Of a stretch of 64,000 nt of DNA, positions 24,879 through 33,921 are shown piece after piece. The notes beneath the pieces are model-generated. The model was not told where the DNA came from and made no database searches. It worked only from the letters and a program-made list of their open reading frames with translations. Position numbers and translations under genes: made by a program. Within the stretch, counting starts at the first letter, position 1, and each line of letters starts with the position of its first letter. This stretch comes from a virus, in the IMG/VR virus record IMGVR_UViG_3300042147_000020, positions 1 through 64,000 of that record, one strand, 5' to 3'.

Positions 24879-25517
24879 TTACAGAAAACGCTCTTCCAAA
24901 CACGCGATGACTTTTGGTAAGTTCTCGATGATTGGGAGTTCACCATCCAGTATCAATGTCGAGTCAGGCATCGACTGGAACCGCTTCAGGAAGCCCTCAC
25001 GGACGTCGTGATGGTAATCAATACCTTTCTTCTCGATGCGGTCCTTGCGACGCTCTTCGTCGGTCTGGCGCTTGAATGACACCGTCGGACAGATGTCGAG
25101 GTAGATCACCAAGTCAGGCCGGAAGCCTTTCAAGGTCATCTCTTCGATTGTAAGGAAGTCTTGTTCAGAAACGTCACCCGCGTAGTACTGCATTGCGTAA
25201 GACGAATCGACAAAACGATCCATCAGTACAATGTGACCCAGTTCCAAATTCGGCAGGATCAGGTTATGTACGTTCTGATAACGCAATGCCATCAACGTAA
25301 ACAACTCGGCCATCGGGTGATACGTCTCTTCACGGACTTTTAACAGCGTGTGTCGCAACTCTACACCCACCTCAGTGCCGCCGGGCTCGTTGGAGTTGAT
25401 AATGAAGTTACTCACACGCTCTTGGAGCCATGCTTTAACAGCCCGCAACATCGACGACTTACCACTGAAGTCGATACCTTCGAAGGCAATAAAGAACGGT
25501 TTAACTTTGGTCGTCAT
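24879..25517 (-). CDS. tmk: Thymidylate kinase
   Basis: Phosphorylates dTMP to dTDP for phage DNA synthesis. 212 residues, usual length. P-loop EGIDFSGKSS at 13-22 (cellular enzymes usually read G-x-DG-x-GK), a substrate-site NEPGGTEVG, the DRF motif at 100-102 followed by SSYAMQ, and an Arg-rich lid (RRKDRIEKK). The start overlaps the 3' end of a virion gene, so it is embedded in a structural operon. Confidence 0.92.
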   Translation of the reverse strand: MTTKVKPFFIAFEGIDFSGKSSMLRAVKAWLQERVSNFIINSNEPGGTEVGVELRHTLLKVREETYHPMAELFTLMALRYQNVHNLILPNLELGHIVLMDRFVDSSYAMQYYAGDVSEQDFLTIEEMTLKGFRPDLVIYLDICPTVSFKRQTDEERRKDRIEKKGIDYHHDVREGFLKRFQSMPDSTLILDGELPIIENLPKVIACLEERFL

Positions 25518-26859
25518 GGTCGGTTTCCAAAAACAGAGTGATGGATGAGTTGGAGGTATAACGCCTCGCAGCCATCCCTTCCCCTTTCAAGTGGATAAAG
25601 TCTTGTACTTGGGTAACAACACCAAAAAGAATCTTCGTGGTGTTATCGTTTTCATAGAGGTACTGAACCGGCATCCCAGGATAGATCAATGAACCCTTGG
25701 AATGTTCCCACACCGCTTGAACAACCTGTCCCTTACGAGACGAGATCTTTGACAGTGCGGACATCAAGTTTCCAGAGACTTGCTTGGCTGCTTGTACAAC
25801 GTGATTCAGTCCACTCCCGGCTTCCTCGAACAACACTTCCGTAATGTTCTTACCGCGAGACAAAGTCGTGATGTTGTCAACAGTCTTACCAAAGCTTTCG
25901 AAGATAGACTTGGCATCCGTAAAACGGAGACCGTTACCTTCATCCACTTGACGAGACGACGACGTGTCAATCGACCGAGTGCCACCAGTGGTGATGATGA
26001 TTAACTGGTTGGCTGTTTCACGGTAAGTCCGTTCGATACCCGGCATTCGGTTCTCAGGGATGTTGATCACCGTCAAACCTTTAGGCGAGTCCTCGAAGCG
26101 TTTGGTGTTAAACAAGGGCCATACATACCAAGAGCCTTTGTGTAGATAAAAACCGATCTCGCTGTTGTAGATGCCACCACACTTGTCTTGCAAGTAGTTG
26201 GGTAGCGCCATCAAAGGAGTACCGTGAGGCACGACGATGTGAGCACGCTTCTCAGTGTTGTCTGCTGGAACACAATCAATCACGTCAATCGCAATGCCCC
26301 GTTCAGTTGGCATCTCTTTGGCTTCTTTGGTCAGGATCGTTCGCAAGACGTCCATTGGGGTACAACCTTTAAACACCCCACCGGTTGCTACTGAACGTAA
26401 CCACTCTGCCGCCGCATCGACTAACTGGAACTGAACCTTCGTTACATCACCCAAGTCGCCCAGCTCTGCCGTATCCAACAGGGGAGAACTGGATTCCTTA
26501 GCGTGACCACGAGGGTCCATCAACACTGCCGTGTAGGTAATGGTTTCTACCGCACCGTCTGGGTTGACAGCGTCTTCCACTTCACCGATGTACTGGCGCT
26601 GGACGATGGCTTGGATTTTGGTTTTGAAAGGATAGACTTTCTTGGTCAACGTACCCATACCGAAGACCACCTCCATGACCACAACGTCTGACACGTTAGT
26701 CCCGAAGTCACGCACGATGTCAATCGACAGCAACTTCAAAGGATCAACCTCAGAGCCATCAGGCATCCTGAGTTTCACGCTGTAGTCATAGTGAACGAGG
26801 TTCGCACCTTGTTGGGTGATCTTGGTCACCTCGTTCATTATAGTACTGGTTTCTAACAT
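25501..26859 (-). CDS. Probable virion (baseplate or hub) protein, 452 residues
   Basis: Beta-rich protein without signal peptide. The central region (HGTPLMALPNYLQDKCGGIY ... FYLHKGSWYVWPLFN) recalls phage hub proteins of the T4 gp27 type, in which a domain handles a display-like fold; this is a resemblance by eye only. It is tightly coupled (TAATG) to the next structural gene. GGAGGGG ribosome site. Confidence 0.55.
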   Translation of the reverse strand: MLETSTIMNEVTKITQQGANLVHYDYSVKLRMPDGSEVDPLKLLSIDIVRDFGTNVSDVVVMEVVFGMGTLTKKVYPFKTKIQAIVQRQYIGEVEDAVNPDGAVETITYTAVLMDPRGHAKESSSPLLDTAELGDLGDVTKVQFQLVDAAAEWLRSVATGGVFKGCTPMDVLRTILTKEAKEMPTERGIAIDVIDCVPADNTEKRAHIVVPHGTPLMALPNYLQDKCGGIYNSEIGFYLHKGSWYVWPLFNTKRFEDSPKGLTVINIPENRMPGIERTYRETANQLIIITTGGTRSIDTSSSRQVDEGNGLRFTDAKSIFESFGKTVDNITTLSRGKNITEVLFEEAGSGLNHVVQAAKQVSGNLMSALSKISSRKGQVVQAVWEHSKGSLIYPGMPVQYLYENDNTTKILFGVVTQVQDFIHLKGEGMAARRYTSNSSITLFLETDHDDQS

Positions 26860-27434
26860 TAGACAGCCCCTCCACGACGGTTAACTTCACGAGCAATGAC
26901 CTGAGCCATTGGACTGTGTTCTGTAGGGACTTCACTCTGCACTTCTTCTGCCGTCTTGAGATTACGAGACACTGTAGCTCGGCGGTTGAGGCGATCCAGA
27001 CTACGGAACAAACGAGAGCCACTGACCTGAGTCGTCATGTGCTGACGCGCCATTGGGTAGATCTCTTTGGCAAACTGATCCAGCAGCCTCAAGTCTTCCA
27101 CGGGTACGTCGTCACGGCGGTTAGGGTCTTTGGTCACCTCGTCTGTCCAGTCGTTGATGTGCTCAACAATCCACTGGTAGATCTGTTTGGACTCCTCAGG
27201 ATGTACCAGAGACAGCGCAGCCCCGTCAGCCATGTGCTGGGCCATCTGAGCAACAGTCAGGTTGGCTTTCACAGTGGACTGAAAGGTCTGGGCGTCTACG
27301 TCCGCATCACCAGAGGTGTACAACCCAAACTTCTTAACGTACTCTTGGGAGTACAGGTACATCGCAGGAATCATGCACTCCACAAAGTAGTTGAAGATTT
27401 TGTAGGCGGCTGTGTGATGCGGCTGTTCCATCAT
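26859..27434 (-). CDS. Probable virion protein, 191 residues
   Basis: Mostly helical, rich in Met and Gln, no recognised domain. Placed between two larger structural candidates with one-base overlap downstream and two bases upstream, so it belongs to the same operon. Two adjacent ATGs could serve as start. Confidence 0.55.
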   Translation of the reverse strand: MMEQPHHTAAYKIFNYFVECMIPAMYLYSQEYVKKFGLYTSGDADVDAQTFQSTVKANLTVAQMAQHMADGAALSLVHPEESKQIYQWIVEHINDWTDEVTKDPNRRDDVPVEDLRLLDQFAKEIYPMARQHMTTQVSGSRLFRSLDRLNRRATVSRNLKTAEEVQSEVPTEHSPMAQVIAREVNRRGGAV

Positions 27435-27436
27435 GA

Positions 27437-28828
27437 TTAGTAATCTCGTAAGGCAGTTTTGATGAGGATGAACAGAATTGGAATGTAGTAGAACCGTTCC
27501 AAGTTGTTCCAGCGTTTAGCAGTCTGAACCAAGTTCAGCAACGTAGGCTTGTGCATCGACTCGCCATTCAGTGCACACAGGGTCAAGTGCTCCAGCTTGG
27601 ACTGTAGCAGGGGCTGGTTCTCGTAAAACGCCTGTGACAGCACGTAGAAGTCGCCCTTGTTCACCGGATGGATGTCTGGCAGTGCCTCGAGGCCCACAGG
27701 AGCCTCTGGAGGCGCGTAGTGGAAGCCGTTCAGCTCTTTGCTGACCAACACACGGCGTAGCTCTCTATTGCGCGCTATGCCCGGCAGGAGACGTCCTGGG
27801 ACAAGGGGGTCTTGAACCGAGTACTGGGTATCTACCACGGTGAGGGTAGAACGATCGAGTGGGTACACGACGTCCTGAATCCCACTGTAATAGATGCCGT
27901 CAAACATTGCGGCTTCTTTAAACAACGACGACGGTGAGAGACCGGCTGTTTGGAAGCACAGCTCACGGATGTCAGAGTTCAAGTGAGTCAGACACGTCCA
28001 CAGGTTGTTTTCCCGGTACCGGACGTTACCATCAACGTTCAGCGCACGGATACGCATGATCGTGTTGCTATCGCTGTTGTTCAGAATCGACAGCAGACCA
28101 ATCACCATGAAGGGATCGTAAGTCACGTTCACTTGGTTGGGAACGATCATCGTCTGGTATTCGACGTTGAAGAAGTCAGCGAGGTACTGGAACAGCAAGT
28201 TGGAGTAACCAGCGTTCAGTTGGGAGATCTGATCGAAGTCACTCGACGCCATGACCGGGTTCTGACCGTGGTGAATAAAGTCACGTACAAAGACGGACTC
28301 CTTCACTACTTTCTTAGCCAAGTCATTCTTATACTCGGACGTCAGGTAGTCACGCAGGGTGTAGTCGATCTGGTAACAGGTGTCTTTGAAGATCGCTTTC
28401 TTTTCAGTCCGCGTGATCGTAAACACACCCACACGACCATCGCCAATGTCAGCGAGGAACACGTCCCCGTTGTTTGGCTTGACCCCTGGGTAGAGCGTGG
28501 CTGAACCGGTCACGATGGCGTTGCGGTTGTTCTCGTCTTGTTGGTAGCCCAACTCGGTTTGAACTTTCAGCTCTAAGTGACGAATCAACTTGTACTGTTG
28601 ATAGACCGCTTGCTGGTTCAGTTGCAGGTCGGATGTTTCGTCATCTACGTCCAACACTTGGTTGTAATAGTCAACGGTCCAACTGGCGCCTTCAATGTGA
28701 GTCAACAAACTCGACATCGGAATGTAACGACTGTCCACTACGGCGTTGCGAACCTCAGCGGCAATGGCTACTGGTTCGACAGTGGTTTCCTTCGGTGGGG
28801 CCGAAGGTTTAGCATCCAAGATAGGCAT
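27437..28828 (-). CDS. Probable virion protein, 463 residues
   Basis: Proline-rich N-terminus (about 1-25) followed by a large globular region rich in Tyr, Asn and Gln, typical of tail or baseplate proteins of phiKZ-related phages. No enzymatic motif seen. AAGGGA ribosome site, directly adjoining the upstream gene. Confidence 0.55.
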   Translation of the reverse strand: MPILDAKPSAPPKETTVEPVAIAAEVRNAVVDSRYIPMSSLLTHIEGASWTVDYYNQVLDVDDETSDLQLNQQAVYQQYKLIRHLELKVQTELGYQQDENNRNAIVTGSATLYPGVKPNNGDVFLADIGDGRVGVFTITRTEKKAIFKDTCYQIDYTLRDYLTSEYKNDLAKKVVKESVFVRDFIHHGQNPVMASSDFDQISQLNAGYSNLLFQYLADFFNVEYQTMIVPNQVNVTYDPFMVIGLLSILNNSDSNTIMRIRALNVDGNVRYRENNLWTCLTHLNSDIRELCFQTAGLSPSSLFKEAAMFDGIYYSGIQDVVYPLDRSTLTVVDTQYSVQDPLVPGRLLPGIARNRELRRVLVSKELNGFHYAPPEAPVGLEALPDIHPVNKGDFYVLSQAFYENQPLLQSKLEHLTLCALNGESMHKPTLLNLVQTAKRWNNLERFYYIPILFILIKTALRDY

Positions 28829-30337
28829 TTACTTGTCCCTTCTGGCAATGATGCCCGTGGCACCGACGGTGAACATACGGCGTGTTTGATCACGCTTACC
28901 TTTGTTAATCATGTCCCAGAACCAATCCTTGGGAATCAACACCCCACCAATGATTGGAATCTTGCTGGTGTCTACTCGAGGGTAGAGGGTCTTGATCAAC
29001 TCGATGGCAAACTCGGGGTCTTTACGGATGCGATCAAGGGCTTCTCGAGTCAAGATGCTCAAGTCCGTCACCAAGCACAGACGTAAGTGTTGCACGTCCC
29101 GCAAGGTCAGTTCGTACGAACTGCGAACATTCAAAGCCGCATCCATCAACACCGTTTCGTCAGGCATCGGTTTGTCCCAACGGTAAAGCTGGAAGTTGAA
29201 CACCGACTGAGTGTACTTGCTGATAAAGGGTGCTTCTTTAATCAGGAACCGCAACGCCGCAGCAGAGAACGCAAAGTCACCGAGGTTATTCAGGTTGACT
29301 AGGTCGTGAGGGTCGTTTTCATCCACACCCAGCAACAGTTCTAGGACAGGACTGGTGCGAGGTACTAGCCAGTTAGGCATCCAATCGTCGAACGAAGGAA
29401 TGCGGTTACGGGCTAGCGGTTGCAACCGTTCTTTATACAGTCGAGTGTAGTAGTCGTACAGGAACCGTTCATTAGAAGGACGGCGGGCACGTTTAACCAA
29501 CTCGTAGACTGGAACGTTAGGACGGAACTTCTCATCGACCATCTGGTTGTGAATGACCACAGGGTAGTGAGCCATCACAGCAACCACCTTGTCGTACATA
29601 AAGGTGTAGTCGAATCCAGTTTCCCACGGTGCACCTTCAGCAGCCTTCTGACCCTTCTCAGGTTGGGCTACGAAGTTAAAGCCTCCTACGATGCTTGCCT
29701 GACGTTCTGCGATTGCCAACAGGGGTTGGGTTCCCGCTTGCGTCCGAAGCGTTGTAGCGCGTCCTGAGATGTGTTCCTGTACCCATTGCTCCAGTGTCTC
29801 GCCGTAACCTGCCACCGTCTCACGCATTGTGAAGATTTGGTGGAGGATCAGGGCGATTGAATCTGGAATTGGGTAGTGGTAGTCAATCTCGTGTAGCAGT
29901 TCAGCACGCCCTTGTGAGGAACGTACACGGAACTCGTCACGCCACTTCTCTGCTTGGGTTCTATCCTGAGCACGGTAACGGAACGAGATGGTTACTTCAC
30001 AAGAAACGTAGACGGGCTTAACGAACACATCAAGGCGTTGATCGTAGAAGACGAACTGAACGTTGTCTTTCTTTACTGCTGAGGTCAGCGTACGGTCTTC
30101 GATGTATTGTTCGTCAGCTTCGATATTGATGCGACCATTGAACGGGAACTTGTTCTGGATGCCAGTATCGGTCAGTGTGGTTTGAGGTTGGAATTGAGAC
30201 TCAGCCATGCCGAAGAACTCAAAGCCAGTATCAGGAGGGAGCCTCATGATCTCAATCAACTGCTTCGCTACCTGAGTAATGGCTGGTCGCGTAATCGAGC
30301 TATACGTTTCTGGAAGTTCAACAACGATGTTAGGCAT
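28829..30337 (-). CDS. Probable virion protein, 502 residues
   Basis: The ATG at MPNIVVELPE is chosen for its TGGAG site. The protein is a large mixed alpha/beta chain with an internal Arg/Tyr-rich stretch (RFLYDYYTRLYKERLQ) and no enzymatic signature. It is first in the structural operon that runs left to the thymidylate kinase gene. Confidence 0.55.
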   Translation of the reverse strand: MPNIVVELPETYSSITRPAITQVAKQLIEIMRLPPDTGFEFFGMAESQFQPQTTLTDTGIQNKFPFNGRINIEADEQYIEDRTLTSAVKKDNVQFVFYDQRLDVFVKPVYVSCEVTISFRYRAQDRTQAEKWRDEFRVRSSQGRAELLHEIDYHYPIPDSIALILHQIFTMRETVAGYGETLEQWVQEHISGRATTLRTQAGTQPLLAIAERQASIVGGFNFVAQPEKGQKAAEGAPWETGFDYTFMYDKVVAVMAHYPVVIHNQMVDEKFRPNVPVYELVKRARRPSNERFLYDYYTRLYKERLQPLARNRIPSFDDWMPNWLVPRTSPVLELLLGVDENDPHDLVNLNNLGDFAFSAAALRFLIKEAPFISKYTQSVFNFQLYRWDKPMPDETVLMDAALNVRSSYELTLRDVQHLRLCLVTDLSILTREALDRIRKDPEFAIELIKTLYPRVDTSKIPIIGGVLIPKDWFWDMINKGKRDQTRRMFTVGATGIIARRDK

Positions 30338-30370
30338 GTCAAAGCTCCAGTAAATGATCATAAGATAAAC

Positions 30371-30398
30371 GGCATAAAGCCCGAGGCGTAAACCTCGG
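30371..30398 (-). terminator. Terminator ending the small early-gene unit
   Basis: CCGAGG-CGTAAA-CCTCGG hairpin followed leftward by GCTTTATGCC. Confidence 0.65.
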
Positions 30399-30406
30399 AC
30401 TCTAGC

Positions 30407-30526
30407 CTATTTCTTTTCGTCGAGTGCTTTAAACAGTTTCTTGATCGCGTTGCTGGTATTCTTGGTCCGATAAGCCGAGAGAGTTCTGTTCAGAGCTTCG
30501 GCTGCTTCTTTAGGGGACAGGTTCAT
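30407..30526 (-). CDS. Very small basic helical protein, 39 residues
   Basis: Starts MNLSPKEAAEALNRTL and ends with a lysine-rich tail. Its ATGA overlaps the stop of the gene upstream, and a terminator follows, which supports a real gene despite its size. Confidence 0.55.
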   Translation of the reverse strand: MNLSPKEAAEALNRTLSAYRTKNTSNAIKKLFKALDEKK

Positions 30527-30957
30527 GACAGACTGATCCGTCCAGCTTCCAAGTCTTCCATCGCCTGCTTTATCATTGTGGCCTTACGCAGACGATCGGT
30601 ACGGCTGTGTAGTGTATTGATAGCTTTGGTGATGTGTTCCAGAGCTTCACCGTTCTCAGCACACGCGAATGGACCAGACTGACAACCCACCAAGCGGTGT
30701 TCACAGATGGCCAGTAACGATTCCAGTGTGACACCGTTGAAGCCTTCTGCTGGATTACCTTGCTGGAAGAAGATCTCTACCTCTTCCAAAGAATCCACAT
30801 ACATGCGATCGCTGTAGCTGGGGTTCGTACGTAGATCGAAGTTAGTGATCTCGTAATGGTGACAATCCCCTCCAGGACCTGGTTGGTCCTTTGCGGTAAT
30901 GACAAGTGCTTTAGGATCAAGATCAGAGGAGGACACTACGTGTCTGCTTAATTGCAT
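30523..30957 (-). CDS. Conserved phage protein with RL-x3-Q-x-GPFAC-x-EN motif
   Basis: 144 residues. N-terminal beta region with DCHHYEITNFDLR, then IFFQQGNPAEGFNGVTLESLLAI and the helical motif HRLVGCQSGPFACAENGEALEHI followed by LHSRTDRLRKA. I know this pattern as a family widespread in phages of proteobacteria, without a firm function. It could be regulatory or counter-defence; there is no direct evidence. Confidence 0.7.
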   Translation of the reverse strand: MQLSRHVVSSSDLDPKALVITAKDQPGPGGDCHHYEITNFDLRTNPSYSDRMYVDSLEEVEIFFQQGNPAEGFNGVTLESLLAICEHRLVGCQSGPFACAENGEALEHITKAINTLHSRTDRLRKATMIKQAMEDLEAGRISLS

Positions 30958-31025
30958 ATAAAAACCCTTAGACGGAATGGGAGAGCTTTAAAGACATTAG
31001 ATACACCCAAGTAGTAAGAAAAAAC

Positions 31026-31059
31026 CAAAAAAAAAAAACACTACTGAACAAGCTAGTGT
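31026..31059 (-). terminator. Strong Rho-independent terminator
   Basis: ACACTA and TAGTGT pair around a ten-base loop, followed leftward by a run of about thirteen T residues. Confidence 0.85.
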
Positions 31060-31073
31060 TTTTCTTGTGTTAC

Positions 31074-31571
31074 TTATTCAGCAACGAAGCCGCGATTAAC
31101 GGCTGGGTTGTCGCCGAGGATTTCATCGAGCACAGCGCCGAACTGAACGGCTGCCAGTTGAGAAGGGTTCAGAGGGTTGATCTGGTTCAGGTTCATGTCA
31201 GCAGTCAATGCCGAACCGCTCAGGACCAACACCCGATCGTGACCATTCGGAATGATACCGAAGTTCATTGGAGGGACGCCGCCAAAAGCGTAGTAGCCAC
31301 CCATCGACGTGTGCGGTTGACGTTGGTATTGCGGTTGAGCTTGTGGTTGTTGGAACTGCTCTTGCTGAGCTTTAACCATGGCCAGAGTGACCGGGTCGAT
31401 CAGCAAGGTGTACCCTTTACCTGCGTCCAGCAATGCGCCGAACTCAGGGTCGATCTCATTGACCGCCGACACTACACGTTCGAACGGAACCTGAATGGAA
31501 CGCTTGTCGAAGATCTGACCGTGTACGAGGTTGGCCATAGGAACGATAGTTACTTTCTTTGCGTCAGTCAT
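31074..31571 (-). CDS. Unknown phage protein with Gln-rich centre, 165 residues
   Basis: The start at MTDAKKVTIVP is chosen for its AGAGAG site. A central low-complexity stretch (about residues 68-88) is rich in Gln and Pro, separating an N-terminal alpha/beta part from a C-terminal part with NQINPLNPSQLAAVQFG. Function not recognised. Confidence 0.7.
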   Translation of the reverse strand: MTDAKKVTIVPMANLVHGQIFDKRSIQVPFERVVSAVNEIDPEFGALLDAGKGYTLLIDPVTLAMVKAQQEQFQQPQAQPQYQRQPHTSMGGYYAFGGVPPMNFGIIPNGHDRVLVLSGSALTADMNLNQINPLNPSQLAAVQFGAVLDEILGDNPAVNRGFVAE

Positions 31572-31606
31572 TGCATACTCTCTTGAGTGTGGGTTGTTAC
31601 GAAGGG

Positions 31607-31915
31607 TTAGTTTTTGTAGCCAGGCGGAACACCCAGCTTGTGTTGACGAATCCAACGGTTCACGAAAGCCCGTTGAACCCAACCAAACACGTAGTTAACA
31701 GCAAACAGCGGAACCAGTGCCATAGCACCGAAGTAACCTGCGACTAACATAAACAGCGCAGTACCTATTGTAAACTTGTAGCGATTCGGACAGGTGGTTA
31801 AGAGCAGCTTCAGGGGACGTTGGTCGCCTTTACGCTCGAAGAGGTAGATGCCTCTGGAGACTGTGATGAAGCCCACGATGAACCAGAGGTAGATGAAACC
31901 TTCGAATAAAGACAT
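31607..31915 (-). CDS. Membrane protein, 102 residues
   Basis: Hydrophobic segments near 5-24, 49-65 and 66-82, with a basic C-terminal tail. A perfect AAGGAG ribosome site selects the internal ATG. Unknown role. Confidence 0.65.
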   Translation of the reverse strand: MSLFEGFIYLWFIVGFITVSRGIYLFERKGDQRPLKLLLTTCPNRYKFTIGTALFMLVAGYFGAMALVPLFAVNYVFGWVQRAFVNRWIRQHKLGVPPGYKN

Positions 31916-31925
31916 GGTGTGCTCC

Positions 31926-32195
31926 TTAGCACTTGCCGTTATAGATAGCGTCCAGTTGTGGGTAGAACTTTTCAGCAACGTTGAACTCAACGCGGTTCAT
32001 CGCAGCAGGACCCATCTTTTGCAGACGTTTGGTCAGGGCTTCCAGACCACGTACCAGCTCAGCATTCAGTTCACGGGTAGCGAAGTACTCGTTGAATGGA
32101 ACGCCTTCAATGTGGATCACGTCATTCACGATGTCGTGTGCTACAGCAACTACAGTGTTCAGGGATTCAGTGCGGATCGAAGTATTGAAGTTCAT
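31926..32195 (-). CDS. Unknown small protein, 89 residues
   Basis: Predicted helical, ends in Cys; AAGGAAA ribosome site. Second gene behind the early promoter at 32.44 kb. Confidence 0.65.
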   Translation of the reverse strand: MNFNTSIRTESLNTVVAVAHDIVNDVIHIEGVPFNEYFATRELNAELVRGLEALTKRLQKMGPAAMNRVEFNVAEKFYPQLDAIYNGKC

Positions 32196-32238
32196 GGTGC
32201 GTTTCCTTCTAAGGATTTAAGATTAGGGTATTGCGGTC

Positions 32239-32400
32239 TTACTTCAACAGCGCCATTGCGTCGGCCAGTTTCTGGTCAGCGCTACGGTTGTCTTTCTCTT
32301 GAGCCTTTAATAGGTCTTCGGATTGCTTCAGAGTTTCACGACCTTTCGCCAAGTGTTGAGCGAGGTTAGGGTTGTGTACACCGTATTGAACATTGTTCAT
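32239..32400 (-). CDS. Small charged helical protein, 53 residues
   Basis: Begins MNNVQYGVHNPNLAQHL and continues as a charged helix (KQSEDLLKAQEKDNRSADQK). It is the first frame after the early promoter. Likely an early regulator or host-interaction peptide by position only. Confidence 0.6.
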   Translation of the reverse strand: MNNVQYGVHNPNLAQHLAKGRETLKQSEDLLKAQEKDNRSADQKLADAMALLK

Positions 32401-32424
32401 TGCGATCACTCCAGAGTTAAGTCT

Positions 32425-32470
32425 AGTCTATTCACTGAAGTAATATATACTTGAGATTTTTTTGATTCAG
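32425..32470 (-). promoter_or_regulatory. Early promoter (TATATTAC type)
   Basis: Leftward order: a seven-A tract, TCTCAAGTA, the core TATATTACT (core at 32447-32440), then GTGAATAGACTAGA. The TATATTAC core is the published early-promoter signature of phiKZ-related phages, used by the virion RNA polymerase. It drives the 53- and 89-residue genes and those beyond. Confidence 0.85.
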
Positions 32471-32479
32471 ATTACACGG

Positions 32480-32516
32480 GGCATAAAAGCCCACCCCGAA
32501 GAGTGGGCTTTTATTA
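32480..32516. terminator. Bidirectional terminator after the inner-body gene
   Basis: AAAAGCCCAC and GTGGGCTTTT flank an eight-base loop, with T-rich ends both ways. Confidence 0.85.
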
Positions 32517-32543
32517 AGTCGACTGTTTAGTCAGACGGAAGAA

Positions 32544-33845
32544 TCACTTCTTGTCGTCTTTCTTTTTGTCGTCTTTCTTGTCAACGGCCTTGGCGCCGAG
32601 CGAACGCTCAACCAGGGTCAGAGCAGCACGAACGGCGCTGAAGCCAGCGTTGTTCACTTGCAACAGAGGACGGGTGAGGTCCTTGGTCGCACGACGCATG
32701 CCCATGTTGACTTTGGCCTGGGACCAAGCTTTACCCAGCTTGCCGGTTTCAGCAGCTTTCACGAAGGTCTCGGTTTGAGCCAGAGCCTTGTCGCGAGCGC
32801 CTTCCAGCTTGGTCAGGTAAGTACCTTTGGCCATCAGGGTGGTGACGATGCTGTCGCAGTAGTCCAGAGTCTTCTTCAGATCCTGGCCGCTTGGAGCGTC
32901 GATTTCGGTGCCTTCAGCAGCATTGTGCTTCTTGCGACCCAGGCTCAGGGTAGCCTTGGTGGCGTCGTCACCGGCAGCAGTTTGCGAACCGCTATCCATA
33001 GTGAAGTACCAGCCGCCCAGAGCTTCTTTCGAACGCTGGGTAACTTTGGTAGCCACGGTAGCGAACTCGGACTCGGCCTTTTCGACGGCGCTGTTGATAG
33101 CGCTTTCTTCCAGGGCGTTCTGGGTTTTCGGGTCAGCCAGCAGTGCACCCCAGTGGGCGTAGTACTTCTCGGCACCGTTGACAACTTCGGACCAGGAGTC
33201 TTCAACCATGGTGACCAACTGGGCGAAGCCGTTGTTGATCGACGCGATGTCGGACTTGCCCTGATAGTTCAGGACGTCAGGGCTTGGAACCTTGATTTTG
33301 CCTTCGCCGGTGTGGCCGTTTTTCAGGCGGGACTTCAGACCTTCAATGCGGCCTTTCAGTTTCTTGGCACCGCCGATCAGTTTGGCGAAGAAGTTCTTGA
33401 CCGCAGCGATGGCTTTCATCACGGCGTTCTTGATTGCTTGCCAGATTTTCTTGACGGTTTCCTTGATGCCTTCCATCGAGATGGTGGTGGCAGCAGCTTG
33501 GCCGCTCGCGCCGCCGAAGGATTCCAGCGAAGGAGTGATCGAGGAAACAGACAGACCCAGGCGACGGGTGTAGCCGTTGACGGCGTGTTGCATGAACAGA
33601 GCGGCTTGAGGGTTCAGGCCACCGTCTTCCATGCAGCTTTCCATCGAGGCGCAGATGCTTTCCAGGCCTTCGGAGATGTCGCCCAGTTCGGCAACGTCGT
33701 CGGAACCCTGCTCGGATTCGGCAAAGGCTTCAGCGGTTTCAGCGATTTCTTGCTCAACGGTGTCGTCTGGGGAAACAACCAGCTCGGTGTCGAACAGAGC
33801 GTCGTCTTCCATTGAGACGAACAGGGCTTTCAAAGAAGTAGACAT
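32544..33845 (-). CDS. Inner-body-like head protein with protease-processed leader
   Basis: 433 residues. Residues 1-125 are strongly acidic and end with SMEG; the rest is basic and Lys/Ala-rich with a Lys-Asp tail (KKDDKKKDDKK). Four Ser-x-Glu motifs lie at residues 13, 69, 108 and 125. In phiKZ the head protease cleaves inner-body proteins after (S/A/G)-x-E, so a mature product from about 126 is likely. Such proteins are ejected with DNA or form the inner body. The N-terminus MSTSLKALF-x-SMEDD fits the family. Start chosen for GGAG. Confidence 0.75.
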   Translation of the reverse strand: MSTSLKALFVSMEDDALFDTELVVSPDDTVEQEIAETAEAFAESEQGSDDVAELGDISEGLESICASMESCMEDGGLNPQAALFMQHAVNGYTRRLGLSVSSITPSLESFGGASGQAAATTISMEGIKETVKKIWQAIKNAVMKAIAAVKNFFAKLIGGAKKLKGRIEGLKSRLKNGHTGEGKIKVPSPDVLNYQGKSDIASINNGFAQLVTMVEDSWSEVVNGAEKYYAHWGALLADPKTQNALEESAINSAVEKAESEFATVATKVTQRSKEALGGWYFTMDSGSQTAAGDDATKATLSLGRKKHNAAEGTEIDAPSGQDLKKTLDYCDSIVTTLMAKGTYLTKLEGARDKALAQTETFVKAAETGKLGKAWSQAKVNMGMRRATKDLTRPLLQVNNAGFSAVRAALTLVERSLGAKAVDKKDDKKKDDKK

Positions 33846-33921
33846 CAGGAGAACTCCATAAACAATTGTTTGATGCAATGATTGCACATGTGCATAACAT
33901 ACACACAGTCAGGGGTAAAGC
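33846..33921. promoter_or_regulatory. Upstream region of the inner-body gene with two palindromes
   Basis: Contains AAACAATTGTTT (33860-33871) and TGCACATGTGCA (33883-33894), both perfect 12-base palindromes, and leftward TATG sequences. A late promoter of the phiKZ TATG kind, or protein-binding sites, would fit upstream of a highly expressed head gene. Confidence 0.4.

Noticed and set aside
32658-33815. 385-codon + strand frame opposite the inner-body gene
   Set aside because: Phe/Gln/Val-rich shadow with no independent signals.
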